The notes under the pieces were generated by a model. It searched no databases and was not told the origin of the DNA. It saw nothing but the letters and a program-made list of their open reading frames with translations. From NCBI RefSeq assembly GCF_000747665.1, contig NZ_BBKT01000016.1, forward strand, positions 1-64,000: DNA of 64,000 bases, read 5' to 3'. Origin of the DNA: Thermoanaerobacterium saccharolyticum. GTDB lineage: Bacteria; Bacillota; Thermoanaerobacteria; Thermoanaerobacterales; Thermoanaerobacteraceae. A program made the translations under genes and the position numbers. The stretch's first letter is position 1; each line of letters opens with the position of its first letter. Shown here piece after piece: positions 35,810-45,061 of the stretch.

Positions 35810-37489
35810 ATGAAGAAATTGAGTATATCTGGTCTTAGAATCAGAACAAAGATGATACTTCTTTTTTCAATCCTTGTATTGATATCTATAACAATTGTAG
35901 GCTTTACTACATATACAATCACAAAAAATTACATAGTCAATGACATACAAAATAGTTTATCAAGTTCCACAAAAACCATGATAAATCAAATCTCGCTTTT
36001 AGAAGGTGCTTATAATTCAAGTGAATTTGGAGCGAAACTTCAATATGTCATTGAAAGCGAAAAAGCTTCTTATATTACAAGAGGACTTAAACCACAAATT
36101 TACATATTTGATAGGCAACTAAATTCCATAAGATGGCAAGATGGCAGTTTAAAAAAAGAAGAAAACAATGTAATCAGTAAATCACAAATAGCTGAGATGT
36201 TTAAGAAAAATAATGGTCTTGTCCATACAAAGCTGAGTAATAATGACGTATTAATAAGCTATAGATATATTATTGAAAAGGATTGGCTATACGTAATTAT
36301 TCTTAGTGAAAATGCTTATTTAAAACCTGTATATGAAATAAGAAATGCAACTTTATTAATAGGTTTATTTTCGCTAATTTTTGCATTTATACTATCAATG
36401 ATTGGAACTAAAGGGATTACAGAGCCTTTAACAAAATTGCAAAAAGTCTTCAATAAAATTTCAACTGGAGATTTAAAGATTGTATCTGATATTAAGACAG
36501 GGAGTCTTGAAATAGTCAATATTTCAAACAGTGTAAGTTACATGGTTTCTAATTTAAGAGACATAGTACAGAAAATTTATAAAATAATTGAAGGATTAAA
36601 TGCACATGCAGAAACTTTTAAAGATGTTTCTGTAAAATCAATAGAAAAGACAAAAGAAATCTTTGAAAGCATGAAAGAGATATCATCAGGCTCTGAAAAA
36701 CAGAAGATTGCTATAGAAAATACGACAAATAATATTGTTGAGATTAAATCATCAGCTAATTTGATGATGTTAAATGTAGATAAAACCGTAAATTCGGCTA
36801 AAGTAATGAATGAAACTGCTGTGATGGGTTTAAACGCAATTGAAAATGTTGCGGAAAACATGAAAGCAATTAGTTTGAGCGTTCAGGATACTTATGAATT
36901 ATTTAAAAGATTGGTGGTAAATTCAAAAAAGATAAATGACATTGTGGATATCATTAAAAATATATCAAAACAGACCCACTTACTTTCGCTGAATGCAGCA
37001 ATTGAGGCTGCAAAAGCTAAAGAACATGGAAGAGGATTTAGGGTTGTCGCCGATGAAATAAGGAAATTGTCCGTAGATTCTGAAAATGCTATTGTACAAG
37101 CATCAGCTATTCTATCTGAAGTGTTAGATGAGATTTACAGCGCTAACACCAGGATAGAAAAAGAAAAAGATGTGATTGCTAAAGGATTGTCTATAAGCGA
37201 AAGGGCGAAAGAAAATTTCAATGATATTTATATGAATATAAAGATCACAAAAGAGAATATTTTGGAATTAGAAGAGTACATAAAAAAAGTAACAGGGAAT
37301 CTTGATAAAATAATGTCGGATGCGTTAATAGTGAAAGAAATATCAGCCGGTTTTAATCAAAATGCTGGTACTGTGGAGAAAAATATTGATGAAGAGTATG
37401 AGATGATAATAAACTTGGAAAAAGCTACAAATGATTTAATTGATTACGCTCAATTGCTAAATGAATCAGTAAAAGATTTTAAGATTTAA
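35810..37489 (+). CDS. Methyl-accepting chemotaxis protein inside the pst locus
   Basis: The protein has 559 residues. Membrane helix 1 (MILLFSILVLISITIVGFTTY), an extracytoplasmic sensor of ~140 residues (single-Cache-like in size), helix 2 (NATLLIGLFSLIFAFILSMIG), HAMP (~205-255), and a cytoplasmic signalling domain with the hairpin tip QTHLLSLNAAIEAAKAKEHGRGFRVVADEIRKLS. A chemoreceptor between pstS and pstC, with PHO boxes starting at its last codons, suggests taxis or signalling tied to phosphate. This is inference; no che gene is present here. Confidence 0.88.
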   Translation: MKKLSISGLRIRTKMILLFSILVLISITIVGFTTYTITKNYIVNDIQNSLSSSTKTMINQISLLEGAYNSSEFGAKLQYVIESEKASYITRGLKPQIYIFDRQLNSIRWQDGSLKKEENNVISKSQIAEMFKKNNGLVHTKLSNNDVLISYRYIIEKDWLYVIILSENAYLKPVYEIRNATLLIGLFSLIFAFILSMIGTKGITEPLTKLQKVFNKISTGDLKIVSDIKTGSLEIVNISNSVSYMVSNLRDIVQKIYKIIEGLNAHAETFKDVSVKSIEKTKEIFESMKEISSGSEKQKIAIENTTNNIVEIKSSANLMMLNVDKTVNSAKVMNETAVMGLNAIENVAENMKAISLSVQDTYELFKRLVVNSKKINDIVDIIKNISKQTHLLSLNAAIEAAKAKEHGRGFRVVADEIRKLSVDSENAIVQASAILSEVLDEIYSANTRIEKEKDVIAKGLSISERAKENFNDIYMNIKITKENILELEEYIKKVTGNLDKIMSDALIVKEISAGFNQNAGTVEKNIDEEYEMIINLEKATNDLIDYAQLLNESVKDFKI

Positions 37490-37553
37490 CATAAAATTAA
37501 CACAAATTTTACATTACCTTAATGAATATTTTTTTTTATTTTGATACTATAAT
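37486..37553 (+). promoter_or_regulatory. PHO-box array and promoter of pstCAB-phoU
   Basis: TTAACA (37486), TTAACA (37497), TTTACA (37508) and TTAATG (37519) repeat every 11 bases and overlap the chemoreceptor stop codon. TATAAT at 37548-37553 is a good -10. This gives pstCAB-phoU its own PhoP-controlled promoter, independent of pstS. Confidence 0.78.
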
Positions 37554-37590
37554 TAAAGTATTGTCGAAAATTCATATCAGGAGGTAAAAA

Positions 37591-38496
37591 ATGTCTGAAA
37601 AGTATGACAAAAGACGAAAGGTTTTTGACAAGATTGGAAAAACGTATGCTTTCATTTGTGCTTTCTTATTGATAGTTATAACTGTTTCCATTTTTTACTT
37701 TGTTGCAACAAAAGGGTTGTCAACTTTTATTGTTGATAAGCGTTCTATAAGCGAATTTCTTTTTGGGACCACATGGAAACCAGATAGGCCTAATAGTCAA
37801 GGAGGACCTGCTATAGGTTCACTTCAGTTTATACTGGGTTCTGTGTTTGTATCAGTTTTTGCCATTTTGATAAGCACACCTCTTAGCATATCGGCAGCTA
37901 TCTTCATGGTTGAAATAGCGAAAAAACTTGGAAGAAATTTATTGCAGCCTGCGATGGAGATATTTGTTGGAATCCCTTCTGTCGTATACGGTTGGATTGG
38001 ACTTACCGTTTTAGTTCCTTTCATCAGCAAACATATTGGCGGATTAGGTTTTAGTCTGCTGGCAGGTATTTTAGTATTGACGATAATGGTGCTTCCTACG
38101 ATAACAAGTGTCAGCACAGACGCTATTAAGTCATTGCCTTGGGAGATACGAGAGGCTTCTTATGCTCTTGGTGCTACAAGATGGCAGACGATTAGAAGGG
38201 TAGTATTGCCTGCCGCAAAGTCTGGTATACTTACGGCAGTTGTATTAGGGCTGGCTCGTGCTTTCGGTGAGGCTTTGGCGGTTCAAATGGTCATTGGAAA
38301 CAGCCCGGCGATTCCTTTGTCGTTCTTGCAGCCTATGTCCACGATTACATCTGTTATTACTATGGATATGGCCAATACGGTGACTGGTTCAACTTGGAAT
38401 AATGCCCTTTGGTCATTGGCATTATTATTGCTCTTGATTTCTTTCGGATTTATTCTCATAATAAGGCTTGTTGGCAGGAGGAGCATGTATAAATGA
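37591..38496 (+). CDS. pstC: Phosphate ABC transporter permease PstC
   Basis: The protein has 301 residues with six membrane helices; ATG after CAGGAGGT. The EAA loop that contacts PstB reads EASYALGATRWQTIRRVVLPAAKSGILTAVVLGLARAFGEALAV. It pairs with PstA. The stop overlaps the pstA start by 4 bases. Confidence 0.94.
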   Translation: MSEKYDKRRKVFDKIGKTYAFICAFLLIVITVSIFYFVATKGLSTFIVDKRSISEFLFGTTWKPDRPNSQGGPAIGSLQFILGSVFVSVFAILISTPLSISAAIFMVEIAKKLGRNLLQPAMEIFVGIPSVVYGWIGLTVLVPFISKHIGGLGFSLLAGILVLTIMVLPTITSVSTDAIKSLPWEIREASYALGATRWQTIRRVVLPAAKSGILTAVVLGLARAFGEALAVQMVIGNSPAIPLSFLQPMSTITSVITMDMANTVTGSTWNNALWSLALLLLLISFGFILIIRLVGRRSMYK

Positions 38497-39380
38497 AATC
38501 AAAATTTTACGATAGGTTAGCAACGATTTACTTTTATGTTGTAGCAGGAGTCATAGTGCTTTTTCTCTTATCTCTTATAATGTATATATTGTATCAAGGC
38601 AGAAGCGAATTGAATTTGCATTTTATATTGACGCCTCCAAAGTTTATGGAGAAAGGCGGAGGCATAGCACCTCAGATATTTAATTCGCTGTTGCTTTTAG
38701 TACTAACGCTTATTATTTCAGTTCCAATTGGAGTTGGTGCAGGACTTTATATGGCAGAGTATGCAAGACCCAGCAAAATAACTGAGTTGATTAGGTTGTC
38801 AACAGAGACATTGTCATCGTTGCCATCGATTGTTGTAGGTCTTTTTGGACTTTTGATTTTTGTAAATATGCTTCATTGGGGATATTCGCTTATGTCAGGT
38901 GCGCTGGCTCTTACTGTATTAAATTTGCCTGTTATGGCAAGAGTCAGTGAAGATGCTATAAAAAGCGTTTCATCTTCTTTAAAAGAGGCAAGTTTTGCAT
39001 TAGGTGCTACAAAATGGCAGACGATAGTAAAAGTTTTAATCCCATCTGCATTGCCGGGGCTTATAACAGGCATAATACTCACATCTGGTAGGATTTTTGG
39101 AGAAGCTGCTGCGCTTTTATACACCGCTGGTATGAGCACACCTATGCTTAATTTTAAAGTGTTAAATCCATTAATGCCAGGCTCTCCATTTTATCCGTTT
39201 AGGGCTGCTGAGACTTTAGCTGTATACATTTGGAAAGTTAATAGTGAGGGGCTTGCGCCGGATGCCAGACAAATTGCAGATGGTTCAGCGGCAGTTCTTC
39301 TCATAATCGTATTGCTATTTAATATTTTAGCTCGTTGGCTTGGAAATATTTTATATAAAAAGATGACAGGCGGAAAATAA
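38493..39380 (+). CDS. pstA: Phosphate ABC transporter permease PstA
   Basis: The protein has 295 residues with six membrane helices. Its EAA loop is EASFALGATKWQTIVKVLIPSALPGLITGIILTSGRIFGEAAAL. It has the PstA-type FILTPPKFMEKGGGIAPQIFNSL segment near the N-terminus. It forms the membrane channel with PstC; translationally coupled to it. Confidence 0.94.
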   Translation: MKSKFYDRLATIYFYVVAGVIVLFLLSLIMYILYQGRSELNLHFILTPPKFMEKGGGIAPQIFNSLLLLVLTLIISVPIGVGAGLYMAEYARPSKITELIRLSTETLSSLPSIVVGLFGLLIFVNMLHWGYSLMSGALALTVLNLPVMARVSEDAIKSVSSSLKEASFALGATKWQTIVKVLIPSALPGLITGIILTSGRIFGEAAALLYTAGMSTPMLNFKVLNPLMPGSPFYPFRAAETLAVYIWKVNSEGLAPDARQIADGSAAVLLIIVLLFNILARWLGNILYKKMTGGK

Positions 39381-39417
39381 TGCAATATAATTATTATAGA
39401 AAGGGGAAACCTTTTTC

Positions 39418-40167
39418 ATGAAAAAGATTGAAGTAAGGGATCTTGATTTGTTTTATGGCCAGATGCAGGCTTTGAAAAAAATAAATATAGATGTGGAAGA
39501 AAACAGCGTCATGGCTTTAATTGGCCCATCTGGATGCGGAAAGTCTACTTTTTTAAGGACATTGAATAGGATGAATGACCTTATAGATGGGGTGACTATA
39601 AAAGGAACTGTAATGATAGACAATCAAAATATATACAAGGATGTGGATGCAATAGAGCTTAGAAAAAGGGTGGGAATGGTATTTCAAAAGCCAAATCCTT
39701 TTCCAATGACGATATACGATAATATTGCATACGGTCCGCGAATACACGGGCAGAAAAATAAGAAAATATTAAATGAGATAGTTGAAAAAAGTTTAAAAGA
39801 TGCAGCTCTTTGGGATGAAGTTAAGGATAGGCTTAATGATTCGGCATTAGGCTTATCAGGTGGTCAGCAGCAGAGATTGTGTATAGCAAGGACATTGGCA
39901 ATCGAACCAGAGATAATCTTGATGGATGAGCCTACATCTGCTCTTGATCCGATTTCAACCATGAAGATAGAAGAATTAATCGACCAATTGAAGAATAAAT
40001 ATACTATAGTTATTGTTACACACAATATGCAGCAGGCTGGAAGAGTGTCTGACTCAACGTCATTTTTCTTAAATGGCGAGATAATTGAGACAGGAAAAAC
40101 TGAGGATATATTTTATAATCCACGTGACAAACGTACAGAGGATTATATTACAGGAAGATTTGGTTAA
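39418..40167 (+). CDS. pstB: Phosphate ABC transporter ATP-binding protein PstB
   Basis: The protein has 249 residues. Walker [10 protein letters not shown] (~33), Q-loop [18 protein letters not shown], signature [17 protein letters not shown] and Walker [16 protein letters not shown] are present. The FQKPNPFPM segment is diagnostic of PstB. It powers phosphate import. phoU begins 13 bases after its stop. Confidence 0.96.
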   Translation: MKKIEVRDLDLFYGQMQALKKINIDVEENSVMALIGPSGCGKSTFLRTLNRMNDLIDGVTIKGTVMIDNQNIYKDVDAIELRKRVGMVFQKPNPFPMTIYDNIAYGPRIHGQKNKKILNEIVEKSLKDAALWDEVKDRLNDSALGLSGGQQQRLCIARTLAIEPEIILMDEPTSALDPISTMKIEELIDQLKNKYTIVIVTHNMQQAGRVSDSTSFFLNGEIIETGKTEDIFYNPRDKRTEDYITGRFG

Positions 40168-40180
40168 AGGAGGTGCTATT

Positions 40181-40837
40181 GTGAACAGGACACATTTTGA
40201 AAAAGAGTTAGAGGATTTGCATTACGATATTTTGAAGATGGGTGCAATGGTTGAAGAAGCTATCGGAAATTCCATATTATCTTTAATAAACCATGATGTA
40301 GAAATGGCTCAGAAAGTAATCGATCAAGATGACAGGATAGATGAAAAAGAAGTGGAAATTGATGATAGATGCTCCAGGATAATTCTGACACAACAACCAT
40401 TGGCACGAGATCTTAGGATTGTCCTTACAGGCCTGAAGATAAATACTGATTTGGAAAGAATGGCAGACCATGCAGTAGACATAGCAAAAACCACAATCAG
40501 AATAGCACATCAAACGTACATTAAGCCTCTCATTGACATACCAAGGATGAGCGATATTGTGAGAGAGATGGTTAAACTGTCCCTTGACTCTTATGTTAAT
40601 CAAGATACACAATTAGCTAAGACCATCAACCAAAAAGATGATATTGTCGACAGCTTATACAAGCAGATTTTTAGAGAGCTTCTTACGTATATGATAGAAG
40701 ATCCCAAAAACATCGATCAAGCTGCACAATTCTTATTTGTTGCTCGATATCTGGAGAGAATAGCAGATCATGCTACAAATATATGCGAATGGGTAATATA
40801 TCTCGATAGTGGGCAGCACATAGATTTAAATGAATAA
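40181..40837 (+). CDS. phoU: Phosphate signalling protein PhoU
   Basis: The protein has 218 residues starting at GTG 40181, eight bases after AAAGGAGGTG; the longer frame reaching into pstB is rejected. Two PhoU three-helix repeats, each with the metal-binding E/DxxxD pattern: DLERMADHAVDIAK (~100) and YLERIADHATNICEWV (~200). It damps the Pho response when phosphate is plentiful. Last gene of the pst operon. Confidence 0.94.
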   Translation: MNRTHFEKELEDLHYDILKMGAMVEEAIGNSILSLINHDVEMAQKVIDQDDRIDEKEVEIDDRCSRIILTQQPLARDLRIVLTGLKINTDLERMADHAVDIAKTTIRIAHQTYIKPLIDIPRMSDIVREMVKLSLDSYVNQDTQLAKTINQKDDIVDSLYKQIFRELLTYMIEDPKNIDQAAQFLFVARYLERIADHATNICEWVIYLDSGQHIDLNE

Positions 40838-40842
40838 AAAAC

Positions 40843-40870
40843 AAAAAACACCTTTTTAGGTGTTTTTTTT
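40843..40870 (+). terminator. Terminator after phoU
   Basis: AAAAAACACCT pairs with AGGTGTTTTTT (11 bp, TTTT loop), ending in a run of T residues. It starts five bases after the stop codon. Confidence 0.88.
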
Positions 40871-40918
40871 GTATACTTTTTTTAATACTGCAAAAGATAT
40901 AAATCGAGGTGATGTTAA

Positions 40919-41635
40919 ATGCCATTTGCTTACATAATATTATCAATAACAGGTTTGTTTGTGCTTTTTGGATTTGCTCATAGAGTCTTAGACAGGATGA
41001 AGATGACAGATACATGGGCGTTAATAATCATAATGGGCATGATGGTAGGTACGTTCTTGCCGGATATACCATTAGGGAAAAAGATATCTATAAATATAGG
41101 AGGTGCTGTGATACCAACGGCAGTTGCAGTTTATTTGTTCATTAGAGCGGAAAGAGGCGTTGAAAGAATAAATGCTGTAGTGTCATCTATATTGGTGGGA
41201 ACTGCTGTTTACTTAGCTGGAAAATTGCTGCCCAGTGAGCCAGAAGCTATGTTTATAGAGCCTAACTATGTTTACGGCATTATAAGTGGTTTGATTGCAT
41301 ACTTGTTTGGCAGGTCAAGAAGATGTGCTTTTATCGCAGGTGTCATGGGAGTCGTTTTAAGCGACTTAGCAGAAGGTCTTACGAATATAATTTTGGCCAG
41401 ACCAGGTACAATTTCTGTCGGAGGAGCAGGTGCATTTGATACTGTAGTCATATCGATGATAGTGGCCGTATTTTTCTCTGAGATACTTGGTGAAACAAGG
41501 GAAAAAATACAAGGTGGTACATCAAAGAAAAACACAGAACCGCATTTAACAAGCAGCCTTTTAAGCGAGTACGATATTAAAGCCATTAGAGAAAAATATC
41601 GCAAAAAGGACAGTGATGATTCAGATGAAAAATAA
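40919..41635 (+). CDS. DUF1614 family membrane protein
   Basis: The protein has 238 residues with six or seven membrane helices and a charged cytoplasmic tail (residues ~195-238). Conserved stretches include TWALIIIMGMMVGTFLPDIPL, INIGGAVIPTAVAVYL and GGAGAFDTVVISMIVAVFFSE. The family is common in spore-forming clostridia and often lies next to spoIIP, as it does here with a 20-base overlap. Function unknown; a sporulation role is suggested by position only. Confidence 0.78.
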   Translation: MPFAYIILSITGLFVLFGFAHRVLDRMKMTDTWALIIIMGMMVGTFLPDIPLGKKISINIGGAVIPTAVAVYLFIRAERGVERINAVVSSILVGTAVYLAGKLLPSEPEAMFIEPNYVYGIISGLIAYLFGRSRRCAFIAGVMGVVLSDLAEGLTNIILARPGTISVGGAGAFDTVVISMIVAVFFSEILGETREKIQGGTSKKNTEPHLTSSLLSEYDIKAIREKYRKKDSDDSDEK

Positions 41636-42747
41636 AAAGGCGATTACGTTAATATTATTGATTGTACTCATGTCTTTTTCATTTGTAAAAATAAATGCTG
41701 ATGACTGGAGTGGTAAAGATGGAGGATACTATACGGTATATCTAAATAATACAAACAATGTACTTTTTAGAATTGCTTGGGATTTAAAAGTAAACGATAT
41801 GTATTTGTCGCATGACAATAAAATGTATAAGATAATAAAGGTAGATAAAAAAAAATGACAAAGCTTATGCCACATATTTAAAGACGGTGAAACTTCCTGA
41901 TGTAAACATACAAGAAGTTTCTCAGGTAATGGCTCAAAAAACAGGCGAGAGAAAAATTGCAATGTATTCTACACACAGTGATGAGTCGTATATACCGACA
42001 GATGGAACTGCCAGCATTTATGGACATGGAGGCATATATAAAGTTGATGCATCGCTAAGCAATGCACTGTCTAAGAAGGGCATTAAAACATTTGTCGATG
42101 AGACGCTTTATTTACCGCATGACGCAATGGCATACAGGCGTTCTCGGGTTGGTGCATTAAAAATTTTAAAAAACGATAGGCCTGACTTGCTGCTTGACAT
42201 ACACAGAGATGCTGCGCCGTATCAAGATTATATACGAAAAATAGCAGGTACAAATGCGACAGGTGTTAGACTTGTTTTAGGCAGGACAAATGCGAATTTA
42301 AAAGCCAATCAAGATTTGGCTTTTCGAATAAAAGCAATAGCAGATAAGGAATATCCTAACTTGATAAAAGATATTTTTTATGGAAGCGGTGACTATAATC
42401 AAGATTTAACTCCCAATTCGTTATTGTTGGAATTTGGAACAGATACACATACAAGACAGAGAGCTGAAGAATCAGCAAAATTTATGGCTGACGTGCTTAC
42501 TAAAGCTGTTTATGGGGCAGATGAAAAAAAACAAGTTGGCACTTTGACTAATACGCAAAAAGGAACAACATCGCAAAACAATTCTGCTGGTTGGGGCATT
42601 TGGATTCTTATAGGTGTAGCCGTTTTTTCAATTGTAGGATTTATGTTTCTAAGTACAGGTGGGCGAGAAATGATGTCAAAGATAAAAGACTATACAAAGA
42701 AAGAATTCAGCAGTTTTTTAGGAATTTTTAATAGAGATAAAAAGTAA
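41616..42747 (+). CDS. spoIIP: Stage II sporulation protein P (SpoIIP), frame broken at an A9 run
   Basis: ATG 41616 follows AAAGGA. A signal/anchor helix (AITLILLIVLMSFSFVKINA) leads to ~60 residues, then the frame breaks at nine A residues (41847-41855). With eight, VDKKNDKAYATYLKTVKLPDVN joins to the catalytic domain: HSDESY, DIHRDAAP and LLEFGTDTHT provide the zinc-site residues. Repaired length 376. SpoIIP is the amidase/endopeptidase that, with SpoIID and SpoIIM, degrades septal wall during engulfment. A second membrane helix near the C-terminus (WGIWILIGVAVFSIVGFMFL) is not part of the standard form and is worth noting. Confidence 0.87.
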
Positions 42748-42753
42748 TCTAAT

Positions 42754-42776
42754 TGGTGCGAAAAAGCACCATTTTT
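42754..42776 (+). terminator. Terminator after spoIIP
   Basis: TGGTGC (42754-42759) and GCACCA (42766-42771) form a short 6-bp stem with a GAAAAA loop, followed by TTTTT. Confidence 0.7.
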
Positions 42777-42781
42777 ATAGT

Positions 42782-43243
42782 GTGGTGGTGAAACTGAAGA
42801 TAGTATACTACAGTTATTACGGATGTTTTTCATCTGTTGTTGCGGCGTATATTCACGCAGGATACTTAAAAGATGATATATCAAAAGATACTATATTTTC
42901 TTTGCCGGAAATGCTTGACTTAGACTATGGTGAACTAAAGTACATAGGTCTTGATGAAAACTTACATGAAGTTTATGTCATAGGCATGAAAAGTTTTAGC
43001 GATAATATAAAAAAAACATTAGAAGGGCTTAGAAAGATTTATAATTTGGAGTATGACAGATTAATATTTGTCGATACAAGCATGTATGAACCTAAATATC
43101 TTAAATTTATTTTTCCAATCAGAAAGATTGCGATTTTTAAGAAAATTGTTGATGAACTTTTATATAATTGGTTGATCAAGCGTTTTGATGGGATTAAAAA
43201 TTTAGCTGAAGAATTAAAATATAGTGTTGAGGAGAAAACATGA
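42782..43243 (+). CDS. DUF3189 family protein, copy 1
   Basis: The protein is about 150 residues. It begins KIVYYSYYGCFSSVVAAYIHAGYL, the pattern of the DUF3189 family (Y-x-G-x-x-S-S-x-V-A-A-x-I-H), and resembles the next gene along its full length. The start is unclear: three successive GTG codons from 42782 overlap the only purine-rich site, GGTGGTGA. Here the family's usual His after Ala is replaced (GCFSS for GSAHSS), so this copy is the more diverged one. Function unknown. It overlaps copy 2 by 4 bases. Confidence 0.7.
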   Translation: MVVKLKIVYYSYYGCFSSVVAAYIHAGYLKDDISKDTIFSLPEMLDLDYGELKYIGLDENLHEVYVIGMKSFSDNIKKTLEGLRKIYNLEYDRLIFVDTSMYEPKYLKFIFPIRKIAIFKKIVDELLYNWLIKRFDGIKNLAEELKYSVEEKT

Positions 43244-43704
43244 TTATAGCTTATGTTTGTTATGGCAGTGCACATTCGTCGATTGTGGCAGCAGCGATTC
43301 ACGTTGGATTTCTTCCTGATGATAGGATTCCTGCTTTTGAAGAAATCTTGTCTTTGCCTCATTATGATATGACAGAAGGTAATCAGATAGGCATTCCATT
43401 TTACATGGGTGTTGACGAGTTTGACAATGATGTGTACGCGATTGGAGCCAAAAGCGGAAGGAAGATCATGATGAAGGCTGTAAAAAGCTTTTTAAGAGAA
43501 TCTGGCATATCTGAAAAAGAAATAATGCTTATTGATACATTGCCAGCTATTGGACTCATGACGAAGTTTGGCGGTATGACATCCAGAAGATTTAAAATGA
43601 TATCCATTGGCAGACCTTTTACTGTCTATGGAATAATAAAAAAGTACAAAAATTTTTTAGACATAGTAAACAATGTGAAGTCCAGATTAAAAGAGCTTGA
43701 CTAA
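43240..43704 (+). CDS. DUF3189 family protein, copy 2
   Basis: The protein has 154 residues. It opens with IIAYVCYGSAHSSIVAAAIHVGFLPDD, followed by EILSLPHYD, IGIPFYMGVDEFDNDVYAIGAKSG and FLRESGISEKEIMLIDTLPAIGLMTKFGG. It has the more canonical family sequence of the pair. A P-loop-like or glycine-rich small-molecule site near the N-terminus is possible but unproved. Coupled to copy 1 (ATGA overlap), which suggests a heterodimer or recent duplication. Confidence 0.78.
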   Translation: MIIAYVCYGSAHSSIVAAAIHVGFLPDDRIPAFEEILSLPHYDMTEGNQIGIPFYMGVDEFDNDVYAIGAKSGRKIMMKAVKSFLRESGISEKEIMLIDTLPAIGLMTKFGGMTSRRFKMISIGRPFTVYGIIKKYKNFLDIVNNVKSRLKELD

Positions 43705-43755
43705 GTCCCTCTATTAATTCATAATATTATTGGATAATTAGTAGGAGGATATTAA

Positions 43756-45057
43756 ATGGCATATCATAAAATAAAAGATGTACTAAAAGATAGCATTGCT
43801 GATGAAGTGGGGATTGAGCCAGGTGATATACTTATATCGATAAATGGCAGTGAAATAACAGATTTAATAGATTATAAGTTTCAAATAGCTAATGAAAATA
43901 TAGAGCTTTTAATAAAAAAGGGAAATGGAGAGGAATATATTTACGAGATTGAGAAAGATTACGATGATGACTTGGGGCTTATTTTTGAGACAGGGATCAT
44001 AGATAAGCTAAAGCACTGCAGAAATAAGTGCGTTTTTTGCTTTGTAGATCAATTGCCTAAGAATGTAAGGCGTAGTTTGGCTTTTAAAGATGATGACTAT
44101 CGATTGTCTTTTCTTCAAGGCAATTTTGTGACGCTTACTAATGTAAGCGATGATGAATTTTCCAGGATTATAAGGTATAAGATGTCTCCAATATACTTGT
44201 CTGTTCATGCCACAGATGATGAGATCCGAAAAAAGATGATGAGGAATCCAAACGCTGGAGGGATTTTAGATAGAATAAAGGAACTTATCAAAAATGATAT
44301 TGAAGTACATTGCCAAGTAGTCTTATGTCCTGGGCTTAATGATGGGCAAATCCTTGATAAGACTATTGACGATTTGTCAAAGCTTTTTCCGGGAGTAAAA
44401 TCAGTTGCTGTTGTGCCGGTTGGACTTACGGACCATAGAGAAGGGCTTTTTGAGCTTAAAACATTTGATAAAGAAGGGGCACAAGAGGTATTAAATAAAA
44501 TATCTAAGTGGCAAGATAGATTGAAGAATGATATAAAAACATCATTTGTATTTGCAGCGGATGAATTTTACGTTTTAGCAGAAGCAGATATACCTGATTA
44601 TAATGCGTATGAGAGCTTTCCGCAAATTGAAAATGGTGTAGGCCTTATGGCGATGTTTAAAAAGCAGTTTGTAGATTACTACAAAAAAATTAAGGATGTG
44701 AAACCTAAAGATAGTTTTTGTGTTATAACAGGAGTATCGGCATATAAATTTATTAAAGAATTAGTTTACATGTTGAGAAAAAAAGGAATAGATATTAAAG
44801 TTGTTCCAATAATTAATAATTTCTTTGGCAAAAAGATCACTGTTTCAGGTCTTATAACAGGTAGAGATATTATAAGTCAATTAAAAGATAAACTAAATGG
44901 TGAAACTTTAATAATACCTGATTCCATGATAAAAGAAGGGACTAATTCATTTTTAGATGATGTGACAATAGACGATGTAGAAAAGGAGTTAAATGCAAAA
45001 GTATTGGTTTCAGAAGTAGATGGTAAAAAATTTATACAAAAGATAATTGGAAGGTGA
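43756..45057 (+). CDS. PDZ/radical-SAM-like DUF512 protein
   Basis: The protein has 433 residues; ATG behind AGGAGG. A short N-terminal PDZ-type domain (SIADEVGIEPGDILISINGSEITD, ~1-70) precedes a radical-SAM-like core with the cysteine cluster CRNKCVFCFVDQLP (~85) and the C-terminal DUF512 domain (from ~220, GLTDHREGLFELKTFD; later GLITGRDI). The family lies immediately upstream of der in many clostridia, as here with 4 bases between. Substrate unknown. Confidence 0.85.
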   Translation: MAYHKIKDVLKDSIADEVGIEPGDILISINGSEITDLIDYKFQIANENIELLIKKGNGEEYIYEIEKDYDDDLGLIFETGIIDKLKHCRNKCVFCFVDQLPKNVRRSLAFKDDDYRLSFLQGNFVTLTNVSDDEFSRIIRYKMSPIYLSVHATDDEIRKKMMRNPNAGGILDRIKELIKNDIEVHCQVVLCPGLNDGQILDKTIDDLSKLFPGVKSVAVVPVGLTDHREGLFELKTFDKEGAQEVLNKISKWQDRLKNDIKTSFVFAADEFYVLAEADIPDYNAYESFPQIENGVGLMAMFKKQFVDYYKKIKDVKPKDSFCVITGVSAYKFIKELVYMLRKKGIDIKVVPIINNFFGKKITVSGLITGRDIISQLKDKLNGETLIIPDSMIKEGTNSFLDDVTIDDVEKELNAKVLVSEVDGKKFIQKIIGR

Positions 45058-45061
45058 TATG

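Noticed and set aside
40085-40180. N-terminal extension of PhoU inside pstB
   Set aside because: It overlaps the pstB coding end; GTG 40181 has a strong ribosome site and gives the normal PhoU start.
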